From Oribacterium parvum ACB1 (GTDB lineage Bacteria; Bacillota; Clostridia; Lachnospirales; Lachnospiraceae): DNA of 64,000 bases. Where the stretch lies: NCBI RefSeq assembly GCF_000238055.2, contig NZ_KE148312.1, forward strand, positions 627,201 to 691,200. The letters run 5' to 3'. Each line of letters starts with the position of its first letter. Position 1 is the stretch's first letter. Of this stretch, positions 7,528 through 16,643 are shown piece after piece. The translations under genes were made by a program, and so were the position numbers. The notes under the pieces are model-generated. The model saw only the letters and a list, made by a program, of their open reading frames with translations. It had not been told where the DNA came from and ran no database searches.

Positions 7528-9084
7528 TTAGCCATGTATAAAATTAGTATAAAGAGTCTCTGCTCCTTTTCTTAACTGACTGTCCTTTGTTCTGTCTTGA
7601 ATATAGCTCTGTCCATCTTCTTCCGGTATCTCCACCTTCACATCCGGGGTGATTCCTTTTTTATGAATATTCCGACCGGCGGGAGTGAAGTAGTAGTGAG
7701 TGGTGAACTCCACTGCGGAACCGTCTGTAAAGGAACGAATGGTTTGTACAATGCCCTTTCCGTAAGACTGTGTTCCCACAACAATGGCTCTTCCATAGTC
7801 CTGCATTGCACCGGAAAAAAGTTCCGATGCAGAGGCGGAATTTTGATTGACCAGAATCACAATAGGCATATCCACTTCATGCCTGTCATCCGCATACCAT
7901 TCCTTTCCGTTTCCATGTTTGTCTTCGGTATACAGTAGCAAGGTTTCTCCTTCCAAAAATTCTCTATCCGTTATGGATTGGATTGCTCCGGAAGCTTCTG
8001 CTGTCGCTTTCACGGGCTTTGGAAGATCATCCGGAAGAAAATAGTCTAAAAGCCGGGTAGCGGCATCCACATCTCCCCCGGGATTCCCTCGGAGATCAAT
8101 GATAAGCCCTTTCTTCTCTCCTTCGATTTCCTTCTCATATTGAGAAATAAACTCTTCTACTGCTTCCTCGTAAAAGCCTCGCAAAGAAAGGTAGCCGATT
8201 TCTCCTTCCGGGACCGTACTGTCTTTCAGCATTGTCGCCGCATCTCCGCTCTCCACCGGAGGAATCACGATTTCTCCGCGCGTTAATCGCAGAGTGACTT
8301 CCTCATTCTCTCGAAGCACAATCATCTCCAAAGAGCTTCCTTCTACTCCTTGTATCAGATTTTGTACGATATACTGCAGACTCAAGTCCCTCACGGAAAT
8401 CCCGTCTACTCGAAGGATAATGTCTCCCGCCTTCAGTCCGCCTTTTTCCGCAGGGGAGTCCGGATAGACATACTCTATTCTGATTCCTTCATCCGTTTCC
8501 GATACTTCCGCACCGATACCCTGGTAAATTCCCTTTTGTTGGTTTTGAGACTCTTCAATCTCTTCTTTTGTATAGTATGCCGCATACGGGTCCTCTTCCA
8601 AAAGACTGTTTAAAAAGCCCTTGTAAATTCCGTCTTCCGCTTTTTCCGCATTTTCCGTATAAAGATAATTCTCCGTGATCAGCTCCTGTAAGTCTTTCAG
8701 CTTCGTACTCACACGAAAGAGATTGATTTCTTCCTCTCCTGTCTCTTTTTTCTCATTCTGTAAAGAAAATACGGCAGGAGTACTGAAGTAATAAAGATAA
8801 ACCGCCGCTCCTCCAAGAACAAAGGAAAAGAGCATTGCAAAAATACAGAGAACAAAGAGAGCAATCTTTCCATTTTGCCTACTCCGCTCCACACTGTAAT
8901 TTCGTAATCCTGCTCTCCTCTTATCCTTTTCCATCTCGGAAGGATACTCTTTTTCACTTCCTTCTTTATACCGTTTTTCTTCTTCTGCATACTCTGTGCT
9001 CTCTTTCGGAGAATCCTGATGCTCCGCTTCGGAAAAGGATTGCTTTTCCACTTCCGCAGTATATTCCTTCTCTTCTACTCCCAT
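7528..9084 (-). CDS. S41-family C-terminal processing peptidase (CtpA/CtpB-like)
   Basis: Membrane-anchored protease acting outside the membrane on protein C-termini, 518 residues. Residues 1-73 are an acidic cytoplasmic tail full of Glu and Lys, 74-98 a single membrane segment, about 187-262 a PDZ domain, and about 290-480 the S41 catalytic domain. The catalytic serine lies in SASASE (416-421) and the catalytic lysine is K443 in SYGKG. LRGNPGG near 331-337 is the usual strand-turn. The long charged cytoplasmic tail is more than the family needs. Weak AGAGG upstream of the ATG at 9082-9084. Confidence 0.93.
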   Translation of the reverse strand: MGVEEKEYTAEVEKQSFSEAEHQDSPKESTEYAEEEKRYKEGSEKEYPSEMEKDKRRAGLRNYSVERSRQNGKIALFVLCIFAMLFSFVLGGAAVYLYYFSTPAVFSLQNEKKETGEEEINLFRVSTKLKDLQELITENYLYTENAEKAEDGIYKGFLNSLLEEDPYAAYYTKEEIEESQNQQKGIYQGIGAEVSETDEGIRIEYVYPDSPAEKGGLKAGDIILRVDGISVRDLSLQYIVQNLIQGVEGSSLEMIVLRENEEVTLRLTRGEIVIPPVESGDAATMLKDSTVPEGEIGYLSLRGFYEEAVEEFISQYEKEIEGEKKGLIIDLRGNPGGDVDAATRLLDYFLPDDLPKPVKATAEASGAIQSITDREFLEGETLLLYTEDKHGNGKEWYADDRHEVDMPIVILVNQNSASASELFSGAMQDYGRAIVVGTQSYGKGIVQTIRSFTDGSAVEFTTHYYFTPAGRNIHKKGITPDVKVEIPEEDGQSYIQDRTKDSQLRKGAETLYTNFIHG

Positions 9085-9176
9085 AACTGTATTTGTCCTC
9101 TCTATCTTCTCGAAAACTCTCTTGCCTCATTCTTCATCGCGTAAGAACCAAGGTCTATACTTCCTCTTATAAAAGA

Positions 9177-9210
9177 ATGGAAAAGGCGGAAACTCTCGCC
9201 TCCGCCTTTT
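9177..9210 (-). terminator. Terminator of the CdaR-like regulator
   Basis: Arms AAAAGGCGG (9181-9189) and CCGCCTTTT (9202-9210) form a GC-rich stem with a T-rich 3' side on the minus strand, 20 bases after the regulator's stop codon. Confidence 0.75.
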
Positions 9211-9231
9211 CTTTCATTGAAAAATTACTTT

Positions 9232-10320
9232 TTAGAAATCCAGACTTTCCATATATTTCATATACTTCACAACCATCAGAGCAATCTGGAAGGTAATGGC
9301 ATCATCAAATACTCTAAGATCCAGTCCTGTTGCTCTATCCAGCTTATCCAAACGATATACCAAGGTATTTCTATGAATAAAGAGCTGTCTTGAAGTCTCG
9401 GAAACGTTCAAGTTATTCTCGAAGAACTTGGCAATTGTTTCCAAGGTCTCTTCATCAAAATCATCAGGGGAAACATCCGCAAAGATTTCCTTGATAAACA
9501 TCTTACAAAGCGGGATGGGAAGCTGGTAAATCAATCTTCCGATTCCAAGAGCATTGTACGCCACGATATGTCTTTCCACAAAGAAAATCTTTCCTACTTC
9601 CAAAGCCATCTTCGCTTCCTTATAGGAACGGGAAACTTCTTTGATTTCATTGACAATGGTACCGTAAGAAACTCTGGTAGAAAGCATCACCTCGGAGGAA
9701 AGCATATCCAGCATACTCTCGGCAATCTTCTGTACCTGCTCGTAGCCGTCATCCGAAGCAAGCTCCTTCACTACAATAATATTCTTCTCATCCACGGCAG
9801 TAACAAAGTCATTGCCCTCTGCGGAGAAGAATTCCTTCAGGGCTTCCTGCACCGTACCGTCCATATTTTCATGAGACTCAACCAGGAATACCACTCTCCG
9901 TACACCGACTTCGATGTGCAGCTTCTTCGCTCTGTTATAAATGTCTACAAGAAGCAAATTATCCAAAAGAAGATTCTTGATAAAATTGTCCTTATCGAAT
10001 TTCTCTCTGTACGCTACCAAAAGGGTCTGAATCTGCAATACGGCAAGCTTTCCTACCATATAGACATCATCCGTATCTCCATGGGCAATCAGGACAAATT
10101 CCAGTTGATGTTCATCAAAAATCTTAAAGAACTGATACCCGCCGGCAGCCTGAGAATCGGCCTGAGATGCCGCAAAGGAAACCACCATATCGGATAAATC
10201 TTTATCCTCTAAAAACGTAGTCGCAAGAACTTTTCCGTCAATATCGGCAATGGCTATATCCAGCCTTGCGATTCCCTTTAAGGAATCAATGGTACTTTGT
10301 AAAACCTGATTTGAAATCAT
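9232..10320 (-). CDS. CdaR-type transcriptional regulator (sugar diacid recognition + PucR HTH)
   Basis: DNA-binding regulator of the CdaR/PucR class, 362 residues from the ATG at 10318-10320, chosen for its AGGATGGAG site; an in-frame upstream start lacks one. The N-terminal part (MISNQVLQSTIDSLKG, then IAIADIDGKVLATT) is the sugar diacid recognition domain. The middle is a degenerate cyclase-like GGDEF region typical of the family. The C-terminus (about 300-345) is the helix-turn-helix, with NVSETSRQLFIHRNTLVYRLDKL. In other bacteria such proteins respond to glycerate or sugar acids; no such genes lie nearby, so the ligand is unknown. It has its own promoter and terminator. Confidence 0.88.
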   Translation of the reverse strand: MISNQVLQSTIDSLKGIARLDIAIADIDGKVLATTFLEDKDLSDMVVSFAASQADSQAAGGYQFFKIFDEHQLEFVLIAHGDTDDVYMVGKLAVLQIQTLLVAYREKFDKDNFIKNLLLDNLLLVDIYNRAKKLHIEVGVRRVVFLVESHENMDGTVQEALKEFFSAEGNDFVTAVDEKNIIVVKELASDDGYEQVQKIAESMLDMLSSEVMLSTRVSYGTIVNEIKEVSRSYKEAKMALEVGKIFFVERHIVAYNALGIGRLIYQLPIPLCKMFIKEIFADVSPDDFDEETLETIAKFFENNLNVSETSRQLFIHRNTLVYRLDKLDRATGLDLRVFDDAITFQIALMVVKYMKYMESLDF

Positions 10321-10457
10321 CTCTACTCCATCCTTTTCATCAACTAAATCTCTTCGGAAGGGCAAGAAATCTCCTCAGTTCAGCTCCGCATGTCCTCTAC
10401 GCCCTTTACCATGCACATTTATTTTCTAAATATTGCATAATACCCTCTCTTTAGCTT

Positions 10458-10486
10458 ACTATAATCAGTTTTTTATCCCTTTTCAA
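10458..10486 (-). promoter_or_regulatory. Promoter of the CdaR-like regulator
   Basis: Minus-strand TTGAAA (10481-10486), 17-base spacer, TATAGT (10458-10463), about 140 bases before the chosen start codon. Both hexamers are close to the housekeeping sigma consensus at ideal spacing. Confidence 0.65.
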
Positions 10487-10493
10487 GCATTTT

Positions 10494-10536
10494 TAAAAAA
10501 AGACAGGAAAAGAAACGTCCTCTTTCCTGTCTTTTT
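10494..10536 (-). terminator. Terminator of the ABC ATPase gene
   Basis: AAAAAGACAGGAAA and TTTCCTGTCTTTTT (about 10496-10510 and 10523-10536) form a long stem. The minus strand ends it in a run of T. It lies about 50 bases past the ATPase stop codon. Confidence 0.8.
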
Positions 10537-10583
10537 CTCCAAAACATTTTTTTGTATTTATAAATAATTCACAAAACCCAATT

Positions 10584-11696
10584 TTAGTTGGTAATTGTCA
10601 GCTCTGTCTCTTTATCAAAGATGTGAATCTTGTTCTCATCCAATGCGAAACGCACGGTATCTCCTGTTCTTGCCTTGGTCTTCGGATTCACTCTGGCAGT
10701 CCAGGATGCATCTGCGATATCAAAGTAAAGCAGTGTCTCTGCACCGAGCATTTCATATACACGAATCTCAGCGGAAATCACGGACTGAGCATGGTTTGCA
10801 AGATACTCTTCCTCATCATGCAGGTCTTCCGGACGAATTCCGAGAGTCACCGTCTTTCCGATATATCCCTTGTCCTTTAAGGCAGCTGCCTTCTTCTCAT
10901 TTAAGGTAATGGTATTTCCTGCAAAGCTTAACTTTACAGCACCACCCTCCTCTGTGCACTCCGCATCAATCATGTTCATCTGCGGAGAGCCGATGAAGCC
11001 TGCGACGAACTTATTGCAAGGAGTATCGTAAAGATTCTCCGGTGTATCTACCTGCTGAATATAGCCATCCTTCAATACAACGATTCTGGTTCCGAGTGTC
11101 ATAGCCTCGGTCTGGTCGTGTGTAACGTAGATAATCGTTGTCTCTAAGGACTTATGAAGCTTTGCAATCTCTACACGCATCTGCGCCCTTAACTTTGCAT
11201 CCAAGTTGGAAAGAGGCTCGTCCATAAGGAATACTTTCGGACGACGAACGATAGCACGTCCCATAGCCACACGCTGTCTCTGTCCTCCGGAAAGAGCCTT
11301 TGGCTTACGATCCAGCAAATGCTCAAGATCCAAGATTCTTGCAGCCTCATGCACCTTCTTGTCAATCTCATCCTTTGGAACCTTACGAAGCTTCAAGCCG
11401 AAAGCCATGTTATCATATACAGTCATGTGCGGATACAAAGCATAGTTCTGGAAAACCATGGCAATATCTCTATCCTTCGGCTCCACATCATTCATTCTTT
11501 TTCCGTCAATAAACAAATCGCCGGAGCTAATGTCTTCCAATCCTGCAACCATACGAAGAGTTGTAGACTTTCCGCATCCTGAGGGACCTACAAAGATGAT
11601 GAATTCCTTATCTTCAATTTCCAAGTTGAAGTCCTTTACGGCAACGAATCCGTTGGGATACTTCTTGACTACATTTTTAAGCTGAACACTAGCCAT
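10584..11696 (-). CDS. MsmK/UgpC-family sugar ABC transporter ATPase (orphan)
   Basis: ATP-hydrolysing subunit shared by CUT1-type carbohydrate importers, 370 residues. I prefer the ATG at 11694-11696, because AGGAG is seven bases upstream of it and only one base from the other ATG six bases earlier. Walker A is GPSGCGKST (37-45), the Q-loop is [10 protein letters not shown], the signature is LSGGQ (135-139), Walker B VFLMDE (155-160) and the H-loop YVTHDQTEA. The C-terminal TOBE/regulatory domain is present (IGIRPEDL-type segment). No permease or binding protein is adjacent. Orphan ATPases of this class (MsmK in streptococci) power several importers, and the sialic acid importer in this window lacks an ATPase, so it is a natural partner. 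Confidence 0.93.
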   Translation of the reverse strand: MASVQLKNVVKKYPNGFVAVKDFNLEIEDKEFIIFVGPSGCGKSTTLRMVAGLEDISSGDLFIDGKRMNDVEPKDRDIAMVFQNYALYPHMTVYDNMAFGLKLRKVPKDEIDKKVHEAARILDLEHLLDRKPKALSGGQRQRVAMGRAIVRRPKVFLMDEPLSNLDAKLRAQMRVEIAKLHKSLETTIIYVTHDQTEAMTLGTRIVVLKDGYIQQVDTPENLYDTPCNKFVAGFIGSPQMNMIDAECTEEGGAVKLSFAGNTITLNEKKAAALKDKGYIGKTVTLGIRPEDLHDEEEYLANHAQSVISAEIRVYEMLGAETLLYFDIADASWTARVNPKTKARTGDTVRFALDENKIHIFDKETELTITN

Positions 11697-11975
11697 GCTC
11701 ATTCTCCTTTTCTAACTGAATAAAATTAATTTATGCTTTTCTTATTCAGTATAAATAATAGAAATACCAGTCTCCCTTTCCGAAGACTACCGCTATTCTA
11801 TAGTTTTTCTTTTTTTCTGACTATTGACGTAGTTCCGAAAATCAAGGGTGAATTTTGTACAAGTTATAAGGTCTTTGATATTTAATAGACAATTTAACTA
11901 AATATTTTCCTGATTATACCCATACAATTCAGTGGAAAACGACAAGATTGCTTAAGTCTTAATTTTAAATGTTTT

Positions 11976-12638
11976 TTATTCGTCCTCTTTATATATTTTA
12001 AATATAGCTGTTTTCGTGATTTTTATCTTATTTTCCTTTAATAATTTACCGATTGCGCGCTTAAAAGCAGCCTTCGACACCCCAAAATCCTTCTTCACCT
12101 GTTCAGGATCCACTGTTTTATCGGTATAGGGAATATGTCCATCGAATTTTTCTTCTAAAATATGCTCTATCTGCTCCCCGCACTTTTCGTAGCGGGAGGT
12201 ATTGACCTCTTCCTGACTGATATGCTTTGCATCTTCTCTCTTCTTGGTATACATGGTCGCCGCAAGACGCTCCGTCTTGTCAATATAGAGATAAACCTCG
12301 ACCTCCATATCCTTCTTTAAGGCATAGCGCATCTCTCTGTGTGGGAGAAGTATGTCCTTTTCCAGTCCTATATCCATAAAGGCACCGATATTGTTCACAT
12401 CACTGACTCTCAGCTTTGCAACCTCTCCCACCTCGATATAGGGCTTTCTTGTTGTGGCAATCAATCTATCCTTCGAGTCTTTATACACAAAAACGGAGAT
12501 TTCATCTCCGACCCCCTTCCCCTTCGGGACCTGACGAATCGGCAGAAGAATCCCTTCTTCCCCCTCATTTCCCACAAACACACCAAAATCCTTCTCTCTA
12601 AGAATCTTACAGTTCTGGGTTTTTCCTAATTTCAACAT
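11976..12638 (-). CDS. cvfB: CvfB-like S1 RNA-binding protein
   Basis: Cytosolic RNA-binding protein related to CvfB (YitL), linked in staphylococci to virulence-gene mRNA control. 220 residues from the ATG at 12636-12638, preceded by AAGGAG; upstream residues read in this frame do not look like protein. There are three S1-like beta-barrel repeats: GVFVGNEGEEGILLP, then the second ending RPYIEVGEVAKL-like, then IGAFMDIGLEKDILLP, plus a C-terminal winged-helix segment (about 155-215). It overlaps the end of the thioesterase gene by 32 bases on the same strand, implying a shared transcript. The 280-base gap after it leads to the ABC ATPase. Confidence 0.88.
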   Translation of the reverse strand: MLKLGKTQNCKILREKDFGVFVGNEGEEGILLPIRQVPKGKGVGDEISVFVYKDSKDRLIATTRKPYIEVGEVAKLRVSDVNNIGAFMDIGLEKDILLPHREMRYALKKDMEVEVYLYIDKTERLAATMYTKKREDAKHISQEEVNTSRYEKCGEQIEHILEEKFDGHIPYTDKTVDPEQVKKDFGVSKAAFKRAIGKLLKENKIKITKTAIFKIYKEDE

Positions 12639-13416
12639 GGCAGCACAGCTCCTTATTCTGATTGTAGAAGGCAACGCATTTCCGTTCGCTTTCCAGTGCG
12701 ACTCTCGGGAAAATGCGATCCCCATAGGTATATGCCTTCAGATATTCTGCACGAATCCCGATAGACAGCTTCTTTTCTTCCTTCTCATTTCCTTGTTCCA
12801 AGTTCTTTCCGTTTTCCTTCTCCCAGCCGGAATCCGTAAAGGAAAACGCCGGCTCCCCGCTACTTTGATAAAGAATTTCCTCGGAAAGTGCAATATAGCG
12901 GGCGTTGTTCATGTGGTGGTTCGTATCCAGATATTCTCTCGGAACAAGAAAGTCTTCCCCCTCTATCCACTCCTCCGGAAAACTGATTTTTCGTTGTAAA
13001 GGCGGCAAATGCAGCTCATCCTTCGGCTCTCCGAAGGGCGCTACCAATTCATCTGTAATCTTTTTCGGTCTTCCCTTCTCCGTATCAATACAGAACCACT
13101 CGCTGTCAGCCTTAACAAGATAATCCCCACTCTGATTCTTAATCCAGAAATTGCGGTAGGCAAAGATTCCGCGAAATAGGTGGGGAGAAGTACCGACCGT
13201 AATCTTCTCATAAAGTGCCGGAAGCGCATAGAGTTCTATATTCCAGGCGCTTAAAAGCCAAGCCCTTTTTAATTCCAGTACTTTTTCGATAGACATTCCC
13301 ACATCATGGGAATGAAAGGTAGAACAATCCTGCAGGAGATTCACCACCCCCAAAAGGTCCATTTTTCCGTTCTCGCGTACCTCGGAATAACGCACACGTT
13401 CCTTTATTTCGTACAT
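12607..13416 (-). CDS. Acyl-ACP thioesterase
   Basis: Double hot-dog enzyme that releases fatty acids from acyl carrier protein, 269 residues. The first hot-dog domain starts VRYSEVRENGKMDLLGVVNLLQD; the second contains the catalytic segment YLDTNHHMNNARY (162-174), with D164, N166 and H168 as the likely active-site residues. Between about 186 and 217 there is an acidic low-complexity insertion (WEKENGKNLEQGNEKEE) where relatives run directly into the next strand. The gene overlaps cvfB by 32 bases. In anaerobes these enzymes are thought to serve membrane lipid turnover; the chain-length preference cannot be read. Confidence 0.9.
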   Translation of the reverse strand: MYEIKERVRYSEVRENGKMDLLGVVNLLQDCSTFHSHDVGMSIEKVLELKRAWLLSAWNIELYALPALYEKITVGTSPHLFRGIFAYRNFWIKNQSGDYLVKADSEWFCIDTEKGRPKKITDELVAPFGEPKDELHLPPLQRKISFPEEWIEGEDFLVPREYLDTNHHMNNARYIALSEEILYQSSGEPAFSFTDSGWEKENGKNLEQGNEKEEKKLSIGIRAEYLKAYTYGDRIFPRVALESERKCVAFYNQNKELCCHVEIRKNPEL

Positions 13417-13507
13417 TGCCCTTCCCTCTCTTTGTCTTTTCCCTTATGACTTTACAGTGTCTTTTCCTTATCTATTCTTTAAATACTGAGAATCCTTATA
13501 GAGAAAT

Positions 13508-14641
13508 CTAGTCTTCCTTTGCCGTATCAACTATAGGACGGTCCAATTCCACGACGCAGTTTATCCCCTTTTCCTCTTTTACCAATGTTTTTAATTCCCC
13601 CATAATTTGGGAAGCCGTATCTTCTGTTACAGAATAGGGTAAAAGAAGGTCAAAGTACAGTGCTTTTTCTTCTCTGTCTTTTTTGAACTGGATATCGTGA
13701 AAGCTTCCCTCTACTCCATACTTTGCCAAAACCTGCTTCACAACCGGGGAAAGCCAAGCTTCAACTTCTTCCGATACAATGGGGTCCACATGAATCAGCA
13801 AGGAAAAACCGAATTCTTTTTTGATTCTTCTTTCCATATCATCTACTTTTTCATGGATAAAGGCAATTGTTTTTCTTCCATCACACTGAACATGAATACT
13901 TCCCATGGCATTTTGTGCGCCGTAAGGGTGATAAAGAAAGTCATGCACTGCAAGGAACTCCTCCTCCGTAAGGATTGTTTTACGGATTTTCTCATACAGT
14001 TCTTCCTCAATCGGTTTTCCCAAAATCTCGGAAATGGTCTCCTTCGCCATTTTTACCCCGTTAAAAAGAATAAGGGCTCCCAGTAAAAGGCCGAGTATCG
14101 CATCCACATTGTAACCGCTTTGATAGTAAAGAAAGGTGGAAAACAAGGTGGAAAGCGTCATTAAAGAATCCAGTAAAGCATCCATTGCCGTTACCTTGAA
14201 AAGGCTGGAAGAAATTTGCTTTCCCACAAAGCGAAAATAGAAAAACAAAAGGACTTTAATCAGGACGGATAAGCCAAGAATCCAAAGAGCAGGTGCAAAA
14301 AAGGATAATTCCTCTTTCTTCCCTATGGAAAACAGAGCAGAACGAATCGTCTGAAAGCCAAGCTGAATAATCAAGGTGCTGACCAGGAAGGCCGCCAAAT
14401 ACTCTAGCCTTCCATGACCAAAGGGATGCTCCTTGTCTGCCTTCTTTCCGGAAATCTTTCCGGCAAAAAGACTGATTATGGAATTTCCCATATCCGATAA
14501 GTTATTCCAGGCATCTGCACCGATACTTAAGGAGTGAAGTAAGAGGGAAAGCAAATATTTTACAATAAACAAAAAAAGATTTGCCAATATCCCGATCATC
14601 GCTGCCCTTGTTGCAATACTCTCGCGCTCTCTTTCTTGCAT
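13508..14641 (-). CDS. Cation diffusion facilitator (CDF) metal efflux protein
   Basis: Proton-coupled exporter of divalent metals such as zinc, manganese or iron, 377 residues. The start at 14639-14641 is picked because GGAGG lies five bases before it; two in-frame ATGs upstream lack this. Membrane segments cover about residues 13-225. The metal site in segment 2 reads SIGADAWNNLSDMGNS, with Asp residues in the HxxxD/DxxxD positions (DAWNN plus NLSD), the second in segment 5 reads ALLDSLMT; HPFGHGR is the typical loop. A long cytoplasmic domain follows. N and D at the segment-2 site favour manganese or iron over zinc, but this is tentative. Confidence 0.9.
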   Translation of the reverse strand: MQERERESIATRAAMIGILANLFLFIVKYLLSLLLHSLSIGADAWNNLSDMGNSIISLFAGKISGKKADKEHPFGHGRLEYLAAFLVSTLIIQLGFQTIRSALFSIGKKEELSFFAPALWILGLSVLIKVLLFFYFRFVGKQISSSLFKVTAMDALLDSLMTLSTLFSTFLYYQSGYNVDAILGLLLGALILFNGVKMAKETISEILGKPIEEELYEKIRKTILTEEEFLAVHDFLYHPYGAQNAMGSIHVQCDGRKTIAFIHEKVDDMERRIKKEFGFSLLIHVDPIVSEEVEAWLSPVVKQVLAKYGVEGSFHDIQFKKDREEKALYFDLLLPYSVTEDTASQIMGELKTLVKEEKGINCVVELDRPIVDTAKED

Positions 14642-14871
14642 ACTTTCCTCCATATTATGCTGTAAATACAAAACGGAAACGTGGATATCGGAAAAATCAA
14701 ACAACAGCCCCTATTTCCGACTATCGTTATAAAGCCAAAAGCCTTTTTTCCAATACCCACGAAGATATACCTATTCTTTTTTATAAGAATCTATAAGAAA
14801 AGCTCATAAAAAGCTCTTCGTAAGATGCATACTCTCTGTTCGTTCAGTTCTGCATCCTTCTGAAAACTCTC

Positions 14872-15324
14872 TTAAACCGCCTCTGCGTATCCTGCAAGCT
14901 TAGAGGTACAGTGAGGACAACGAGTTGCCTCAATTGGAATCATGCTCTTGCAGTATGGGCACTCCTTGTCTGTCGGCTCAGCAGGTACTTCCTTCTTCAT
15001 CTTATTCATCTGCTTTACGAAAATGAAAACCACCAATGCCATGATGAGGAAGTTAATTACAGCGGTAATGAAAGAACCGTAAGCCAATACAGCACCCTGC
15101 TCAACTGCTTCGCTATAAACCTTTGTAGTCTGTCCGGCAAGAGGAATGAACATATTTTCAAAATCAATCTTTCCGGTAATGAGAGAAATGAGAGGCATAA
15201 CGAGGTCGCTTACCAGCTTGTTTACCAATGCGGTAAAAGCTGCACCGATAATCATACCTACTGCCAAATCGATCATATTTCCCTTTAATGCAAACTCTTT
15301 AAACTCCTTTAAAAAACCTTTCAT
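14872..15324 (-). CDS. mscL: Large-conductance mechanosensitive channel with C-terminal zinc ribbon
   Basis: Pentameric membrane valve that opens under osmotic downshock, 150 residues. The N-terminal helix and first membrane segment ([20 protein letters not shown], 11-30) are canonical; the second segment is about 82-104. A zinc ribbon follows the second segment with C122, C125, C136 and C139 (ECPYCKS and RCPHC). That tail is absent from the E. coli protein, although ribbon-tailed forms occur in other Firmicutes. AGGAG precedes the ATG. Monocistronic, between the CDF exporter and the sialic acid locus. Confidence 0.95.
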   Translation of the reverse strand: MKGFLKEFKEFALKGNMIDLAVGMIIGAAFTALVNKLVSDLVMPLISLITGKIDFENMFIPLAGQTTKVYSEAVEQGAVLAYGSFITAVINFLIMALVVFIFVKQMNKMKKEVPAEPTDKECPYCKSMIPIEATRCPHCTSKLAGYAEAV

Positions 15325-15455
15325 CGTCTACTCCTATTTTTCATTGAATATTTTAGGAAAGCTGTACTGCCTTCCAATGCCTTTGATACTCTAGACGATT
15401 CCCTCTTTTTTTGCAATATATTTTTTAAAATAAAATTTTGTAAAATGTACTTATT

Positions 15456-16607
15456 TTATTTTCTCTCAATCTCTTTTCCGGACTGATAAACCGCTTTCAG
15501 GTTTAAATCATTATCCAAAATCAAGTAGTCTGCTCTCTTTCCAACGGAAATACTACCCAGTTCCTTTTCCACACCAAGAGACTTTGCAGGATTTATGGTT
15601 GATGCAAGAATTGCCTTTTTAAAAGGAATCCTCATCAGCTGCACAGCCGTCTTCATGCAATCAAAGACATTGGAAACGGAGCCTGCAAGATTTCCACCCT
15701 CTACCAAGGTACAACGCTTCCCCTCTTTCTTCACTTTCTGTCCGCCCAAATCATAAATCCCGTCCGGCATACCGGTAGAGCGGAGGCTGTCGCTGATAAG
15801 CACCACTCTATCTTCTCCAAGAAGCGCAAATGCCGCACGCACCATAACGGGATGCACATGAATGCCGTCGGTAATCAGTTCTGCATAGACTTCCTTACTT
15901 TCCACCGTTGCTCCCACAACACCGGGATTTCTGTGATCCAGTCCCGTCATGGCATTAAAGAGGTGCACTGCATGACTTGCACCGGCACGATACGCTAGAA
16001 GAGCCGTTTCAAAGTCCGCATTGGTATGCGCCAGAGAAATCTTCACTCTCCCCTTTGCCTTTTTAATAAACTCCTCAAAATCCGGATTTTCCTCCGGAGC
16101 AAGTCCCACAAACTTGACAAGGCCTCCGGAGCTTTCGATAAAACGACTGAGTATTTTCTCATCGCACTGCAATATATACTTTTCGTTCTGCGCTCCCTTT
16201 TTCACATGGCTGATAAAGGGACCCTCCATATTGATGCCGAGGAGCCTTGCTTTTCCCTCTTTTTCTCCTTCTTCCGCATAGTCTCTTGCAAGAGAAAGTA
16301 CGGCATCGAGATCATCAAGCGCCAAAGTTAGTGTTGCCGGACAAATCCCGGTAACGCCATGCTCTATTTCATACTTTGCAAGGCATTCTATAGCGTCTCT
16401 CGTCCCATCACAAAAATCCTGCCCAAGACAGCCGTGAAAATGAATATCAATGAGCCCGGGGATCAGGAAATCTTCTTTCCTTTGAAAGACTTCCTCTTCC
16501 CTAAGCTCTTCTTCCAGGTGTACAGAAGAAAATCGTCCGTCCTCCGAACAGTTTATATTTCCCAAGTAAAACTTTTTGTCTTCTGCAAATATCTTGTATT
16601 TTTTCAT
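15456..16607 (-). CDS. nagA: N-acetylglucosamine-6-phosphate deacetylase
   Basis: Amidohydrolase that removes acetate from GlcNAc-6-phosphate to give glucosamine-6-phosphate, 383 residues. The metal-binding HxH is in LIDIHFHGCLGQDF, followed by NMEGPFI (catalytic glutamate), LAHTNADFETA, AVHLFNAMTGLDHRNPG and LISDSLRSTG with the catalytic aspartate. Last gene of the sialic acid locus, 36 bases after nanK, where it processes the product of NanE. AAGAGGAAG stands before the ATG at 16605-16607. No nagB lies in this window. Confidence 0.95.
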   Translation of the reverse strand: MKKYKIFAEDKKFYLGNINCSEDGRFSSVHLEEELREEEVFQRKEDFLIPGLIDIHFHGCLGQDFCDGTRDAIECLAKYEIEHGVTGICPATLTLALDDLDAVLSLARDYAEEGEKEGKARLLGINMEGPFISHVKKGAQNEKYILQCDEKILSRFIESSGGLVKFVGLAPEENPDFEEFIKKAKGRVKISLAHTNADFETALLAYRAGASHAVHLFNAMTGLDHRNPGVVGATVESKEVYAELITDGIHVHPVMVRAAFALLGEDRVVLISDSLRSTGMPDGIYDLGGQKVKKEGKRCTLVEGGNLAGSVSNVFDCMKTAVQLMRIPFKKAILASTINPAKSLGVEKELGSISVGKRADYLILDNDLNLKAVYQSGKEIERK

Positions 16608-16643
16608 GAGTCTTCCTCTTAGTACATGATGTTCATCTTTATA

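Noticed and set aside
15146-15394. Plus-strand frame over mscL
   Set aside because: It is antisense to a confident mscL with a good RBS and full family match.
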